NCBI GenBank assembly: GCA_050699715.1
Contig: JBOHFR010000013.1
Location: 1 to 64,000 of the forward strand
Length of the DNA stretch: 64,000 bases
From: GCA-003244245 sp050699715
GTDB taxonomy: Bacteria; Actinomycetota; Actinomycetes; Mycobacteriales; Pseudonocardiaceae
Reading direction: 5' to 3'
Each line of letters opens with the position of its first letter. Position 1 is the first letter of the stretch. The position numbers and the translations under genes are program-made. The notes under the pieces are model-generated. The model searched no databases and was not told where the DNA came from. It saw only the letters and a list, made by a program, of their open reading frames with translations. Of the stretch, positions 1 to 8,440 are shown piece by piece.

Positions 1-115
1 TGGTGGGGTCATGGGTGTGCGCACCACCCGAGCTGGTGGTGCGCAGGCGGGGCGATGGGCAGATGGTGGCTCACCGCCTGCGAGCGCCGTATCGATCGAC
101 GTTCATGACCTAACT

Positions 116-452
116 TCAGGAGGTCTGAGTCCGTCGGCGCCTACGCCACCAGCGGATGATGAGCGCTAGCAACGCCAGGCCGGTGATCACCGGTACAGCA
201 CAGGTGGCGACCGCCCGGCCGGCGGTCAGGTCAGTGGCCACCGTGACGGTGGTGCCCTCATCGGTCTCGGTGAAGCGGCCCGACCCTCGGTACTGCAAGG
301 AGATCGGCCCAGCCGGGCCTTAACACAATCCCCGCGAACTCATCGCCGCTAGCCGAGGTGATGGTGGCTCCCGGGAGCCACGGGGCCACCCGCTCGGGAT
401 CCCGCAAGGCCCGCCAGACGGCAGAGGGTGTTTCTCCGCCGGATGATTCGTG
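116..452 (-). pseudogene. CoxG/SRPBCC-family protein remnant, frameshifted
   Basis: Two minus-strand reading frames together spell a carbon-monoxide-dehydrogenase-subunit-G-like SRPBCC (START-fold) protein. The upstream part reads ...PSAVWRALRDPERVAPWLPGA..., the typical 'xxVWxxLxDPExVAxxLPG' opening of the family. The downstream part in another frame reads QYRGSGRFTETDEG and ends in one hydrophobic helix followed by an arginine-rich tail. The frames join at about 320, where one extra or missing base would restore GPISLQYRGSGRF. No good start codon precedes the first part. The middle of the domain also looks shorter than usual. I read it as a decayed gene with no intact CoxG function. Confidence 0.6.
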
Positions 453-635
453 ATCGGCTGAGCGCGCGGCGGCACCCACGGCGTCAAGCGGGTGGCCATC
501 ACCACATACTCGCCAGGTTCCCCGCCCCTCACTTCATGGCATTGCGCCAGACGGTGTCGATGGACACCGGGACGATGAACGTGTGCTCAAGCCTCATTGT
601 GCTCAAGCCTCATACAGTCCAGCCTCGCACCCCGG

Positions 636-796
636 CAGACCCCCGAAGCGCACTGCGCCAAAGACGCCGACAAACTCGAATGCCTCATCCAAGCGATTGA
701 ATACCAGGACGCCGGCTACACCAGGGTGCAGGGCTGGATCGACTCCGCGCGCCACAGCCTGCGCACCTCCCCGCTCGCATGACGAAGCCGCTGACC
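636..796 (+). repeat. Partial duplicate of the 3' end of the HD-hydrolase gene
   Basis: This stretch is nearly identical to 3862-4059, the 3' end of the HD-domain gene, but lacks about 40 bases near its end and carries a few substitutions. It has no start of its own and lacks the catalytic N-terminal half, so it is a gene fragment. With the intact copy it brackets about 3 kb holding three small genes and a regulator. A 13-base direct repeat (gctcaagcctcat) lies just upstream, near 587-613. Confidence 0.85.
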
Positions 797-842
797 CACG
801 TGTCGCCTGTCTAGCCGGGCTCCGGGTGGGCTCCCCGTGATA

Positions 843-875
843 GGTGTGACGGGTCGGGCGTGCGCCCGTCACACC
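843..875. terminator. 11-bp perfect hairpin
   Basis: GGTGTGACGGG at 843-853 pairs perfectly with CCCGTCACACC at 865-875 across an 11-base loop. It follows the truncated HD fragment and precedes a small ORF, so it could end transcription of the fragment or form a leader hairpin. There is no T-tract, as is common in high-GC actinobacteria. Confidence 0.5.
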
Positions 876-886
876 GAGGGAATTTC

Positions 887-1120
887 ATGATCGATGACAC
901 CTCGCCGACCACCGCCCGCTACTCCCGCGGTGGCTCAGCCGGCTCCCGGCGTGTGGGGAGCCGGTGCTCCCCACACGGGCTCGGTGCGGTCGTGGCCCCA
1001 CCGCAGCGGCCCGACCCGGCGTTCTACGGCCTGATGGCCGGGATCCGACTGGCCGCCAGGAACCGGTACGGGCCAGCTGATGGGTCTACCTTCTCGACCG
1101 GCGGCCAGCCGGAGTCTTGA
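887..1120 (+). CDS. Small hypothetical protein
   Basis: This is a 77-residue ORF with ATG at 887, directly after the hairpin and a weak purine-rich GAGGGAA. It is rich in Gly, Ser and Arg and ends with GGQPES. I recognise no domain. It could be a small actinobacterial hypothetical accompanying the nearby regulator, or a chance ORF; the coding signal is weak. Confidence 0.3.
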   Translation: MIDDTSPTTARYSRGGSAGSRRVGSRCSPHGLGAVVAPPQRPDPAFYGLMAGIRLAARNRYGPADGSTFSTGGQPES

Positions 1121-1147
1121 TGGGGACTGCTGGGTTTTCTCGGCGCG

Positions 1148-1444
1148 CTATTCTGGTGTTCTTGCTTTCTCCGCGTATCCGGCCAGCAGGTGCACCAGTC
1201 GCGCCGCCCCCGGGGGGTCCACGGTCAGGTGCACGGGCAGCAGTCCGCCGGGAATCCTGATGGTCAGCCGTGTTCCGGTGTCTCTGATGATCTCCGCTGT
1301 TGCGTTGTCGGTTACTATGGCGTCTATCAGCATCAGCTCATACCCCATTTCGTGTATTGCGTGGACAAGGGTGGTGGAAGGCATCGGGGCTGGCGGCTCT
1401 GTTGGCGGCACCCGCCCCGATGCCGGTCTTGAGGGCGTGGTCAC
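1148..1444 (-). CDS. Small hypothetical protein, third gene of a minus-strand trio
   Basis: This encodes up to 98 residues from GTG 1444; an internal ATG (MPSTTLVHAIHEMGYE) is an alternative start and fits the point where the composition becomes protein-like. The body (MLIDAIVTDNATAEIIRD, then LTIRIPGGLLPVHLTVDPPGAARLVHLLAGYAEKA) looks like a small alpha/beta protein without transmembrane segments. It starts 9 bases after the stop of the gene ending at 1454, so the two are probably cotranscribed. I do not recognise the family. The trio points away from the HTH regulator at 2355, which may control it. Confidence 0.55.
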   Translation of the reverse strand: MTTPSRPASGRVPPTEPPAPMPSTTLVHAIHEMGYELMLIDAIVTDNATAEIIRDTGTRLTIRIPGGLLPVHLTVDPPGAARLVHLLAGYAEKARTPE

Positions 1445-1453
1445 TATCCCCGG

Positions 1454-1699
1454 TCACCCCAGCCACACGCTCAGCAGGTTGCCCAGCGTCGTGGCCTCTT
1501 CCTCATCGAGGGAGATCACGCATGAGCCGGTGATCTGGGGATCGAGCACGATCGTCCCGCCGCGCTTGCTCACCACCAGGTTGGTGGCCTCCACCGGACC
1601 CCCCTCCAGCTGACATGTCGCCGGGATCTCTTTGCGGCAGCGGCCGCTCGGATGCTCGCCCTGGCCGGGCCCAGACCGATGACGGCGCTCGATGGTCAC
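1454..1699 (-). CDS. Small hypothetical protein, second gene of a minus-strand trio
   Basis: This 81-residue protein starts at GTG 1699, overlapping the stop of the gene ending at 1696 by four bases (GTGA), which suggests translational coupling. The C-terminal half reads VVSKRGGTIVLDPQITGSCVI then SLDEEEATTLGNLLSVWLG: a short beta pair and an amphipathic helix. This resembles small DUF397-like or regulator-associated actinobacterial proteins only in size and context, not clearly in motif. No catalytic residues are recognisable. Confidence 0.55.
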   Translation of the reverse strand: MTIERRHRSGPGQGEHPSGRCRKEIPATCQLEGGPVEATNLVVSKRGGTIVLDPQITGSCVISLDEEEATTLGNLLSVWLG

Positions 1700-1893
1700 G
1701 GTGAGGGCTCCCCGGTCAGGACCTCGTTGAGCACCTGAACCGCGCTGCCCTGCACCCGGTGTTGGCATTGCCCGAGTTCGTCCGAGAACACGATCAGCGA
1801 TGATGTCCACTCACGCCAGGCGGAGTAGTCGCGACCGAATCCCTCGATGCGAATCAGATCGACCCAGTCCTCGCTGACCCGGTGCCCCACCAC
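1696..1893 (-). CDS. Small hypothetical protein, first gene of a minus-strand trio
   Basis: About 65 residues from GTG 1893 or 1890, ending at 1696. It is acidic and aromatic (VSEDWVDLIRIEGFGRDY, SAWREWTSSLIVFSDELG) and ends ...VLNEVLTGEPSP. The start lacks a good ribosome-binding site. A strong one (GGAAGGA) sits before ATG 1985 in another frame; that ORF runs only to 1854, overlapping the head of this gene. A one-base change would fuse them into one longer protein, so this may be a frameshifted gene. I do not recognise the family. Confidence 0.45.
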   Translation of the reverse strand: MVGHRVSEDWVDLIRIEGFGRDYSAWREWTSSLIVFSDELGQCQHRVQGSAVQVLNEVLTGEPSP

Positions 1894-2354
1894 GGAGCGT
1901 CCGCGCCCGGCGCCGTGTCCCTGAGCTGCCCGCAGTGAATGTCCGCCTGCGGTGGTGTCGCCACACCGCTGCCCGTCTCCGTCATGGTGTCCTTCCGTGG
2001 TGGTCGCCCGTGGCGCGGCCAGGCACTGCCTCTCCGCGCCACGGGCATGACCTCGTCGGCGGGTGCCCACAGGTGCAGGCGTCCCTCGTCGGGGCAGCTG
2101 ACCGGCGGCCAGCCGGGGTCTCGGTGGGAAACCGGGGATCAGACACCGGCAAGCCCGCCAGCTCAGGCTCACGCCAGTCCGCACAGTCCCGTCCTCTCAG
2201 CGGCCTTCCCCGCTCGGGAAGTGGCCGCATGTGATTGCTTGATTGCGTACAACGGTAGGCTGAAGAATGCCTGGGAGGGACTGGCTGCCAGTACGAGTAT
2301 TCGCAGCTCAGAAATAGTGGATGGAGATACCCGATGGTCAGCGGTGGAGGAACA

Positions 2355-3467
2355 TTGCGCGGTAGTCAGGGCTCGCCGCGTTGCCTCGGCGCGGTGTCAG
2401 GCTTCCTACTCAAGCTGATCCGGGAATCGGCCGGGCTCACCCAAATCCAACTGGCTGAGAAGCTGGGCGTGGACGTCGCTAGCGTGCAGGGTTGGGAGAG
2501 CGGTCGCCGGCCGCTGACGGCACTGCGCGCCGCAGATCTGGCTGGGCTGCGATCACGGCTGGTGCGATACGGCGCGCAACCCACCTTGCTCGCGACGCTG
2601 GAGGACGCCATCCAGGCGGATCTGATCATCGCTCAAGCGGTGCAGGCTGGAGGCCAACTCATCACGGCCGATGAGCACCCGCTCGGCGTGACAGTCCACC
2701 AGCGCCAGCTGACCAAACTGATCACCTGGCCGTTCACCGGGCTAGCTCCCGACTCGCTGCGAGATCTCGTGAGCGCGCGGGTACGACGTGGCCCTGTCCC
2801 AGACCAGCCGACGCTGACCCAGGACGAGCGAACGCGCTTCTTCGATCACCTCCTGGTGACTGCGGATGCAAACCCCCATGACGAGGCCGTGCTGTGCCGT
2901 CGCCAGGCGATCTACCTGCTCAGTTTCGACACCCGAGCGGGCACGGCCGACTGGCTGCGCACCGAGCAGCAGCGCACACTGCGCGCCGCCTGGCGCACCG
3001 ATCACGTTCCGTCCTGGGTGGCCGTCCGGGAATCCGCCGTCGGACTCGCCCGCGGTGGTGATCGCGACCCGTTGCGGGCCTTCCTGCGGCACGCCCTGAC
3101 CACCGACCAACTGGAGCAAGCGAACCTCAACTACTGGGCCTACTGGGCGGGCGAGATCGGTGACGTCCAGGTCGATCACAAGTTCATAGTCCGCATCAAG
3201 CCAGGAGACTGGAACGGAACCCGACTACTCAGGCACCTTCTGAATGAACCGAACGATCTGAATCCCAGCTGTAACCACGTCGAACTCAGGATCCACGCGG
3301 TGTGGGCGCTGCTGCTCACCCATCGCAGCCTGCTCAGCATCCATCCCGGCCTGAGATCCGCAGTCGCCAGCACGGTCGAAGAGCTTGCTGAGGATCACGA
3401 TCTGAGTCTCGAGGCGCGACGGGAGTTGTCCGACATCGGCTACGCCGTCCGCCTCGCGCACCAGTAG
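2355..3467 (+). CDS. XRE/Cro-type HTH transcriptional regulator
   Basis: A roughly 370-residue regulator. The N-terminus holds a helix-turn-helix (IRESAGLTQIQLAEKLGVDV, then ASVQGWESGRRPL), the typical XRE pattern with LTQxxLAExLGV and a WExGRRPL recognition end. The rest is a long helical C-terminal region without a recognised enzymatic motif, as in actinobacterial regulators of this size. I chose TTG 2355 because GGAGGA lies about six bases upstream; ATG 2334 would place the start before that site. The gene is divergent from the small minus-strand trio and 19 bp upstream of the HD gene on the same strand. It probably controls one or both, which is inference from position. Confidence 0.8.
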   Translation: MRGSQGSPRCLGAVSGFLLKLIRESAGLTQIQLAEKLGVDVASVQGWESGRRPLTALRAADLAGLRSRLVRYGAQPTLLATLEDAIQADLIIAQAVQAGGQLITADEHPLGVTVHQRQLTKLITWPFTGLAPDSLRDLVSARVRRGPVPDQPTLTQDERTRFFDHLLVTADANPHDEAVLCRRQAIYLLSFDTRAGTADWLRTEQQRTLRAAWRTDHVPSWVAVRESAVGLARGGDRDPLRAFLRHALTTDQLEQANLNYWAYWAGEIGDVQVDHKFIVRIKPGDWNGTRLLRHLLNEPNDLNPSCNHVELRIHAVWALLLTHRSLLSIHPGLRSAVASTVEELAEDHDLSLEARRELSDIGYAVRLAHQ

Positions 3468-3486
3468 GTTAGGTAGGGTCGCCCGC

Positions 3487-4059
3487 GTGGAGGAACCGGT
3501 CGAGCAGCACGCTGTCGCCGTCGCGAGCTTCGCCTTCGAGCTCGGCGTGCTCAAGCGGATACGCCGCGCCGGCTGGTGGCATGCTGGAGTCCGGGATCCC
3601 GAGTCGGTCGCGGAGCACAGCCTGCGGGTCGCGCAGCTGGCCTCCATCCTGGCCGCGATCGAGGGTGCCGAGCCTGGCCGGGCGGCGCTGCTCGCCATCT
3701 GGCACGACTCGCAGGAAACCCGCACCGGCGACATCCCGCACACCGCCCGGCCCTACCTTGACCAGTGCTCCCCCGAAGTGATCACCGCTGACCAGACCGC
3801 TTCGTTACCCGACACCGCCCGGAAAACCGTGCAGGAAGCAGTCGCCGAGTACGAGGCAGCGCAGACCCCCGAAGCGCACTGCGCCAAAGACGCCGACAAG
3901 CTCGAATGCCTCATCCAAGCGATTGAATACCAGGACGCCGGCTACACCAGGGTGCAGGGCTGGATCGACTCCGCCCGCGCCAGCCTGCGCACCGGCACCG
4001 CACACCGCATCGCCGACGCCGCCCTGCGCACCTCCCCGCTCGCCTGGCGAGGCCGCTGA
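3487..4059 (+). CDS. HD-domain phosphohydrolase (HDDC2/YfbR-like 5'-deoxynucleotidase)
   Basis: A 190-residue protein from GTG 3487. It carries the metal-binding set of small HD hydrolases: His in VAEHSLRVAQLA, the HD dyad in IWHDSQETRTGDIPH, and a later Asp in CAKDADKLECLIQAIEY. The HDxxET...GDI spacing matches HDDC2/YfbR proteins, which dephosphorylate deoxynucleoside 5'-monophosphates. It is 19 bp downstream of the XRE regulator on the same strand, and its stop lies 4 bp from the convergent esterase stop. Its 3' 200 bp are duplicated in broken form at 636-796. The metal-dependent fold is clear; the exact substrate is inferred. Confidence 0.8.
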   Translation: MEEPVEQHAVAVASFAFELGVLKRIRRAGWWHAGVRDPESVAEHSLRVAQLASILAAIEGAEPGRAALLAIWHDSQETRTGDIPHTARPYLDQCSPEVITADQTASLPDTARKTVQEAVAEYEAAQTPEAHCAKDADKLECLIQAIEYQDAGYTRVQGWIDSARASLRTGTAHRIADAALRTSPLAWRGR

Positions 4060-4063
4060 CCAG

Positions 4064-5104
4064 TTAGGTCCCCTCGGTGATCCGGTGGCACAGCCAGGCC
4101 AGCGCGAGCGGGTAGCGGTAGTCGATCCCGCTGTGGCTGGCGTCGAACAGCTCGAAGTGCACCCGCTCGTCAGGCAGTCCGACGGCGCGTAGCGCGTCGC
4201 GGAACGCCTGCGCGCCGAGATCGAGGTACCACTCGTCGCGGGTGCCGGCGTCCAGCCACACCGCGCGCAGCGAGCACAGCGCCGACGCATACCTCGGCGC
4301 CATCCGCACCGGGTCCCAGTCCAGCCACCGCTGCCAGACCTCGGGACGCAGCACCCCGGTGTGTGGGTCGAAGGGCAGCTCCGGGGTGCCGTCCTCGCGG
4401 GCGGAGAAGCAGGCGGCGATGCCCAGCGTCATGAGCAGGTCCGAGTCGGCGGGCTTGGTGAACGCGGTCCGGGACCGGAAATCGGCCCACCAGGCGCCGA
4501 TGTCACCGTCATAGTCACGCAGGTGGCGCACCGACTTGCCGAACTCGGCGAGGTAGCACAGCTCGTAGAGCGCATCCCCGGCGTGGCTGGCCAGCGCGCC
4601 GAACAGGTCCGGCCGCAGCATCGGCGTGATCATGGCGCCGAACCCACCGGAGGACTTGCCACTGATCGCTCGGTGCGCCCGATCAGGCAACGTCCGGTAG
4701 CGCGCATCGACAAAGGGCACCACCTCCTCGCACAGATAGCTGTGGTAAAGCCCGGTCCCCGGGGAGTCGACGAACTGACTGCCCCCATACGCCGTCCACG
4801 CGTCGAGAAAGACCACCACCGCAGGCGGGACGTCACCGGCGGCGAACATGGCGTCGGCGGTCTCCGGGAACGGCTGGCGGTACGGGCTGCGGTTGCGCCA
4901 CATGGCCAGATGCCCGGTGTACCCCTGGATCACATAGACGCTCGGGTAGCGCTGCCGCGAGCCCTCGTAGCCAGGCGGGACATAGACCCACAGCGGGCGG
5001 CGCGCGGGATCGCCCAGCGGGTTGTCCCGCAACAACACACTATCGATCAGATGTTCATCCAGCCGGCCAGCCAGCGCGGCGAACCAGGGCAGCACGCAAC
5101 TCAC
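4064..5104 (-). CDS. Esterase-D-like alpha/beta hydrolase
   Basis: A 346-residue protein of the putative-esterase family (PF00756 type). The nucleophile motif GKSSGGFGA sits near residue 150, after ...YRTLPDRAHRAIS. The likely acid is in WLDAGTRDEWYLDLG and the catalytic His in FDASHSGIDYRY near the C-terminus. The YVPPGY...PSVYVIQGYTGH opening is also typical. There is no signal peptide, so it is probably cytoplasmic. It starts at GTG 5104, right after the map stop. Infectively placed genes such as infA and the alpha operon normally occupy this position, so the gene marks a rearrangement edge. Substrate unknown. Confidence 0.8.
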   Translation of the reverse strand: MSCVLPWFAALAGRLDEHLIDSVLLRDNPLGDPARRPLWVYVPPGYEGSRQRYPSVYVIQGYTGHLAMWRNRSPYRQPFPETADAMFAAGDVPPAVVVFLDAWTAYGGSQFVDSPGTGLYHSYLCEEVVPFVDARYRTLPDRAHRAISGKSSGGFGAMITPMLRPDLFGALASHAGDALYELCYLAEFGKSVRHLRDYDGDIGAWWADFRSRTAFTKPADSDLLMTLGIAACFSAREDGTPELPFDPHTGVLRPEVWQRWLDWDPVRMAPRYASALCSLRAVWLDAGTRDEWYLDLGAQAFRDALRAVGLPDERVHFELFDASHSGIDYRYPLALAWLCHRITEGT

Positions 5105-5105
5105 C

Positions 5106-5924
5106 TCACTCCACCGTGAGCACCAGCGGGCCGTCGTCGGTGATGGCGACCGAATGCTCCCAGTGCGCGGCGCGGGAACCGTCCACGGTCACCACGGTCC
5201 AGCCGTCGCTGAGCTCCTCGGTCTTGTCACCGCCGGCGGTGAGCATCGGCTCGATCGCCAGGGCCATGCCGGGCACCAACCGGGGACCGCGACCCGGCCG
5301 GCCCACGTTGGGCAGGAACGGGTCCATGTGCATGGCGCTACCTATGCCGTGGCCGCCATAGTCGGCGACAATCCCGTACGACGTGCCGTGCGCGAGGGCG
5401 GCGGCCAGCGCAGCGGACTCCACCGCGTAGGAGATGTCAGTCAACCTGCCACCGGGTCGGACCGCCGCGATTCCGGCCTCCAGCGCGTCCCGGCAGGCCG
5501 CAGAGAGCAGACTGTCGGCCCGCGCCACGGTCCCGATGAGCACCGTCACGGCAGCGTCGCCGTGCCAGCCCTGGAGGATCGCGCCGCAGTCGAGAGACAA
5601 CAGGTCACCGTCGGCGAGCACCTGCTCGCGGCTGGGGATCCCGTGCACCACCTGCTGGTTCACTGAGCTGCAGATCGACCCGGGAAACCCATGGTAGCCC
5701 TTGAAGGACGGCACCGCGCCGGCATCCCGAATCGACTGTTCCGCCAGTTCGTCCAGTTCACCGGTACTTATCCCGGCCCTGGCGTGGCCCGCAAGCAACC
5801 GCAATGTCCGGGCCACCACCGCACCGGCGGCGCGCATCGCCTCGATCTCACCAGGAGACTTGAGCTCGATGCCTGTCCTACCCCGCAACCGTCGTACCAC
5901 AGCACGCACCCCGCCCCCGGTCAT
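5106..5924 (-). CDS. map: Methionine aminopeptidase type I
   Basis: A 272-residue enzyme that removes the initiator Met from nascent proteins. All five metal ligands are readable: Asp in LSLDCGA, Asp in GWHGDAA, His in DYGGHGIG, Glu in LAIEPML and Glu in HWEHSVAI. The substrate-site His is in the QQVVHGIP segment. About 17 residues precede the conserved GIELKSPGEIEAMR opening, so a start slightly inside is possible. It follows adk by 10 bp in the secY-adk-map unit. Confidence 0.95.
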   Translation of the reverse strand: MTGGGVRAVVRRLRGRTGIELKSPGEIEAMRAAGAVVARTLRLLAGHARAGISTGELDELAEQSIRDAGAVPSFKGYHGFPGSICSSVNQQVVHGIPSREQVLADGDLLSLDCGAILQGWHGDAAVTVLIGTVARADSLLSAACRDALEAGIAAVRPGGRLTDISYAVESAALAAALAHGTSYGIVADYGGHGIGSAMHMDPFLPNVGRPGRGPRLVPGMALAIEPMLTAGGDKTEELSDGWTVVTVDGSRAAHWEHSVAITDDGPLVLTVE

Positions 5925-5934
5925 CGCGCGCTCA

Positions 5935-6486
5935 TCACGCCCGCGTTCGCAACGCGTCCAGCGCCCGAGCCGTCACATCCGGCACCGAACCGACCGCAGG
6001 CACAGTAACCAACCGATCGGAGTAGAAGACGAGCAGTGGCGCGGTCTCCTCGCGATAGAGCTGCTGGCGGTGCCGGATGACGTCCTCGGTGTCGTCGGCA
6101 CGCCCGCGAGCCAGCAGTCGCTCGAGCACCTGGTCCTCGGGCACGTCGAACGCCAGCACCGTGTCGATCTCACAGTCGCGATCACACAGCAGGGCTTCCA
6201 GCATCTGCGCCTGGCCGACCGTGCGGGGGAATCCATCGAGCAGGAACCCGGCCCGGCAGACCTCCTGGGTCAGCCGTTGCTCAACCATCGCGTTGGTCAC
6301 CTCGTCCGGCACCAGAGCCCCGGCATCCAGGTACTCCTTGACCTTCCGGCCTAGCTCGGTCTCGCCGCCAGCGTGCGCCCGGAAGATCTCTCCGGTCGAG
6401 ATGTGCGCCACACCGAGCTCCTCGCTCAGCACCGCAGCCTGGGTACCCTTGCCCGCTCCCGGCGGGCCGACAATGAGGATTCGCAC
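5935..6486 (-). CDS. adk: Adenylate kinase
   Basis: A 183-residue cytoplasmic enzyme interconverting ATP+AMP and 2 ADP. It shows the P-loop GPPGAGKGTQA, the AMP-binding STGEIFR and LDGFPRT, and a short LID (LARGRADDTEDVIRHRQ) as in actinobacterial enzymes that lack the zinc LID. The GTG start at 6486 overlaps the last base of the secY stop, so translation is probably coupled. Confidence 0.97.
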   Translation of the reverse strand: MRILIVGPPGAGKGTQAAVLSEELGVAHISTGEIFRAHAGGETELGRKVKEYLDAGALVPDEVTNAMVEQRLTQEVCRAGFLLDGFPRTVGQAQMLEALLCDRDCEIDTVLAFDVPEDQVLERLLARGRADDTEDVIRHRQQLYREETAPLLVFYSDRLVTVPAVGSVPDVTARALDALRTRA

Positions 6487-7805
6487 TAGCGTAGGAACCC
6501 TTCATAGTTGCGCTGCATCAACTGGCTTTCGATCTGCTTGACGGTGTCCAGACCGACCCCCACCATAATCAACACTGCGGTGCCGCCGAAGGGGAAGTTC
6601 TGGTTCTGCCCGTTGCCGGTCAGGTCGAGGAACAAGTTGGGCAGCACGGCCACGACGCCCAGATATAGGGAACCAGGCAAAGTAATCCGGCTGAGGACAA
6701 AATTCAGGTACTCGGCGGTGGGGCGCCCCGGCCGGATACCGGGGATGAAACCACCGAACTTCTTCATCTCCTCGGCGCGCTCTTCGGGGTTGAAGGTGAT
6801 CGCTACGTAAAAGTACGTGAAGAAGATAATCATCAAGAAGTAGAGGGAGATGTGGGCCCAGCTGGCCTGGTCGGACAGGTAGCGGGTAATGAAAGTCTGC
6901 CACCAGCTCTGGGTACCGGTGGGGGAGCTGGTCAACCGCGCGATGAGTTCAGGGAGGTACAGCAGTGAGGAAGCGAAGATAACCGGAATGACACCGGCCT
7001 GATTCACCTTCAGCGGCAGGTAGGTGGAGGTACCGCCATACATCCGGCGCCCGATCATCCGTTTGGCGTACTGCACCGGGATCCGTCGCTGGCCCTGCTC
7101 GACGAACACCACGCTGGCGATGATCGCCAGCCCGAACAGGCACACCAGCAGGAATACCAGGGGACCCTGCGAGTCGAGGATGTTCTTGCCCTCAGCGGGG
7201 ATGCGCGCGGCGATCGAGCTGAAGATCAGCAACGACATACCGTTGCCGATACCCCGGTCGGTGATCAACTCACCCAACCACATGATCACGCCAGTACCTG
7301 CGGTCATCACCACGACAATGACCACCAGGTTGAATACGGACTGGTCCGGAATGGGCGGCAGCAGGCAACCCGAGAACAGCTGGCCGCGCACCGCCAGCGC
7401 CACGATACCGGTGGACTGCAGGATAGCCAATGCGATCGTCAGGTACCGGGTGTACTGCGTGAGCTTGTTCTGACCGGACTGTCCCTCCTTCTTTAAGACT
7501 TCAAAACGAGGGATCACCACGGTGAGCAGCTGAATGATGATACTAGCGGTGATATAGGGCATGATCCCTAACGCAAACACCGAAAGCTTCAGCAATGCCC
7601 CACCGCTGAACAAATTGATCAGCGAGTAGACATTCTGATTATCGCCCCGCTGCACCCGGTCCAGGCACTGCTGAATATTGACGTAGGAGACCCCAGGCGA
7701 GGGGAGCGCGGCACCGGCCCGGTAGATCACCACCATGCCGAGGGCGAACAGGATCTTGCGGCGTAGATCCGGCGTCACAAGGGCCGAGCGGAAGGCGCCG
7801 AGCAC
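6486..7805 (-). CDS. secY: Protein translocase subunit SecY
   Basis: The 439-residue membrane channel of the Sec translocon, with ten hydrophobic segments and family signatures such as FALGIMPYITASIIIQLL, RGIGNGMSLLIF and GGFIPGIRPG. I place the start at GTG 7805 (VLGAFRSALVTPDLRRK) because a perfect AGGAGG lies just upstream; the frame extends further but without protein-like sequence. It is followed immediately by adk. The 7806-7996 stretch upstream probably holds leader or promoter sequence; I see no gene there. Confidence 0.97.
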   Translation of the reverse strand: MLGAFRSALVTPDLRRKILFALGMVVIYRAGAALPSPGVSYVNIQQCLDRVQRGDNQNVYSLINLFSGGALLKLSVFALGIMPYITASIIIQLLTVVIPRFEVLKKEGQSGQNKLTQYTRYLTIALAILQSTGIVALAVRGQLFSGCLLPPIPDQSVFNLVVIVVVMTAGTGVIMWLGELITDRGIGNGMSLLIFSSIAARIPAEGKNILDSQGPLVFLLVCLFGLAIIASVVFVEQGQRRIPVQYAKRMIGRRMYGGTSTYLPLKVNQAGVIPVIFASSLLYLPELIARLTSSPTGTQSWWQTFITRYLSDQASWAHISLYFLMIIFFTYFYVAITFNPEERAEEMKKFGGFIPGIRPGRPTAEYLNFVLSRITLPGSLYLGVVAVLPNLFLDLTGNGQNQNFPFGGTAVLIMVGVGLDTVKQIESQLMQRNYEGFLR

Positions 7806-7996
7806 TCCTACCTCCTGGGCACGGCCGTGGTGCGACCGTCGATCACGGACCGGCGGTCGCCTAACCTGAAGGCAGCGACCACACGGTGCAGGGGAACCTG
7901 ACGGCGGATACCAGCTAGGCTCGCCCACCCGTCCTGGCCGACTGTAACAGCAGGGCCCGACAGCAACAGCGACAACCCGTAAGGGCAGGGAGCCAT

Positions 7997-8440
7997 CTAC
8001 AGCACGGTGCTGCTACCGCCCGCCGCGGCAATCTTGTCGCGCGCGGAGCCGGAGAAGGCCGCAGCGCTGACCTGCAGCGCCACTCCCCCGATGTCGCCGT
8101 CGCCGAGCACCTTCACCAGCAAGCCCTTGCGCACCGCACCAACAGCTACCATCTGCTCAGGTCCGACGGTGCCCCCAGCAGGGAACAGCCGAGCCAGGTC
8201 GGCAACATTGACCACTTGGTACTCAGTGCGGAACCGGTTGCGGAAACCCTTGAGCTTGGGCAGCCGCATGTGAATCGGCATCTGTCCGCCCTCAAAAGCA
8301 GCAGGCACGTTCTTGCGGGCTTTGGTTCCCTTAGTCCCGCGACCCGCGGTCTTGCCCTTGGAACCCCCACCGCGACCGACCCGCATCTTGGCAGTCTTCG
8401 CACCATCGGCCGGGCGCAGGTGATGGATCTTGATACTCAT
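7997..8440 (-). CDS. rplO: 50S ribosomal protein L15
   Basis: A 147-residue large-subunit protein with the classic basic N-terminus (HHLRPADGAK, RVGRGGGSKGKTAGRGTKG) and the conserved FEGGQMPIHMRLPKLKGF. It overlaps the rpmD stop by four bases (ATGA) and ends the spc ribosomal run about 190 bp before secY. Confidence 0.97.
   Translation of the reverse strand: MSIKIHHLRPADGAKTAKMRVGRGGGSKGKTAGRGTKGTKARKNVPAAFEGGQMPIHMRLPKLKGFRNRFRTEYQVVNVADLARLFPAGGTVGPEQMVAVGAVRKGLLVKVLGDGDIGGVALQVSAAAFSGSARDKIAAAGGSSTVL

Noticed and set aside
2235..2354. Promoter boxes upstream of the HTH regulator
   Set aside because: TTG- and TAG-containing hexamers are present but spacing is not convincing; not reported as a site.
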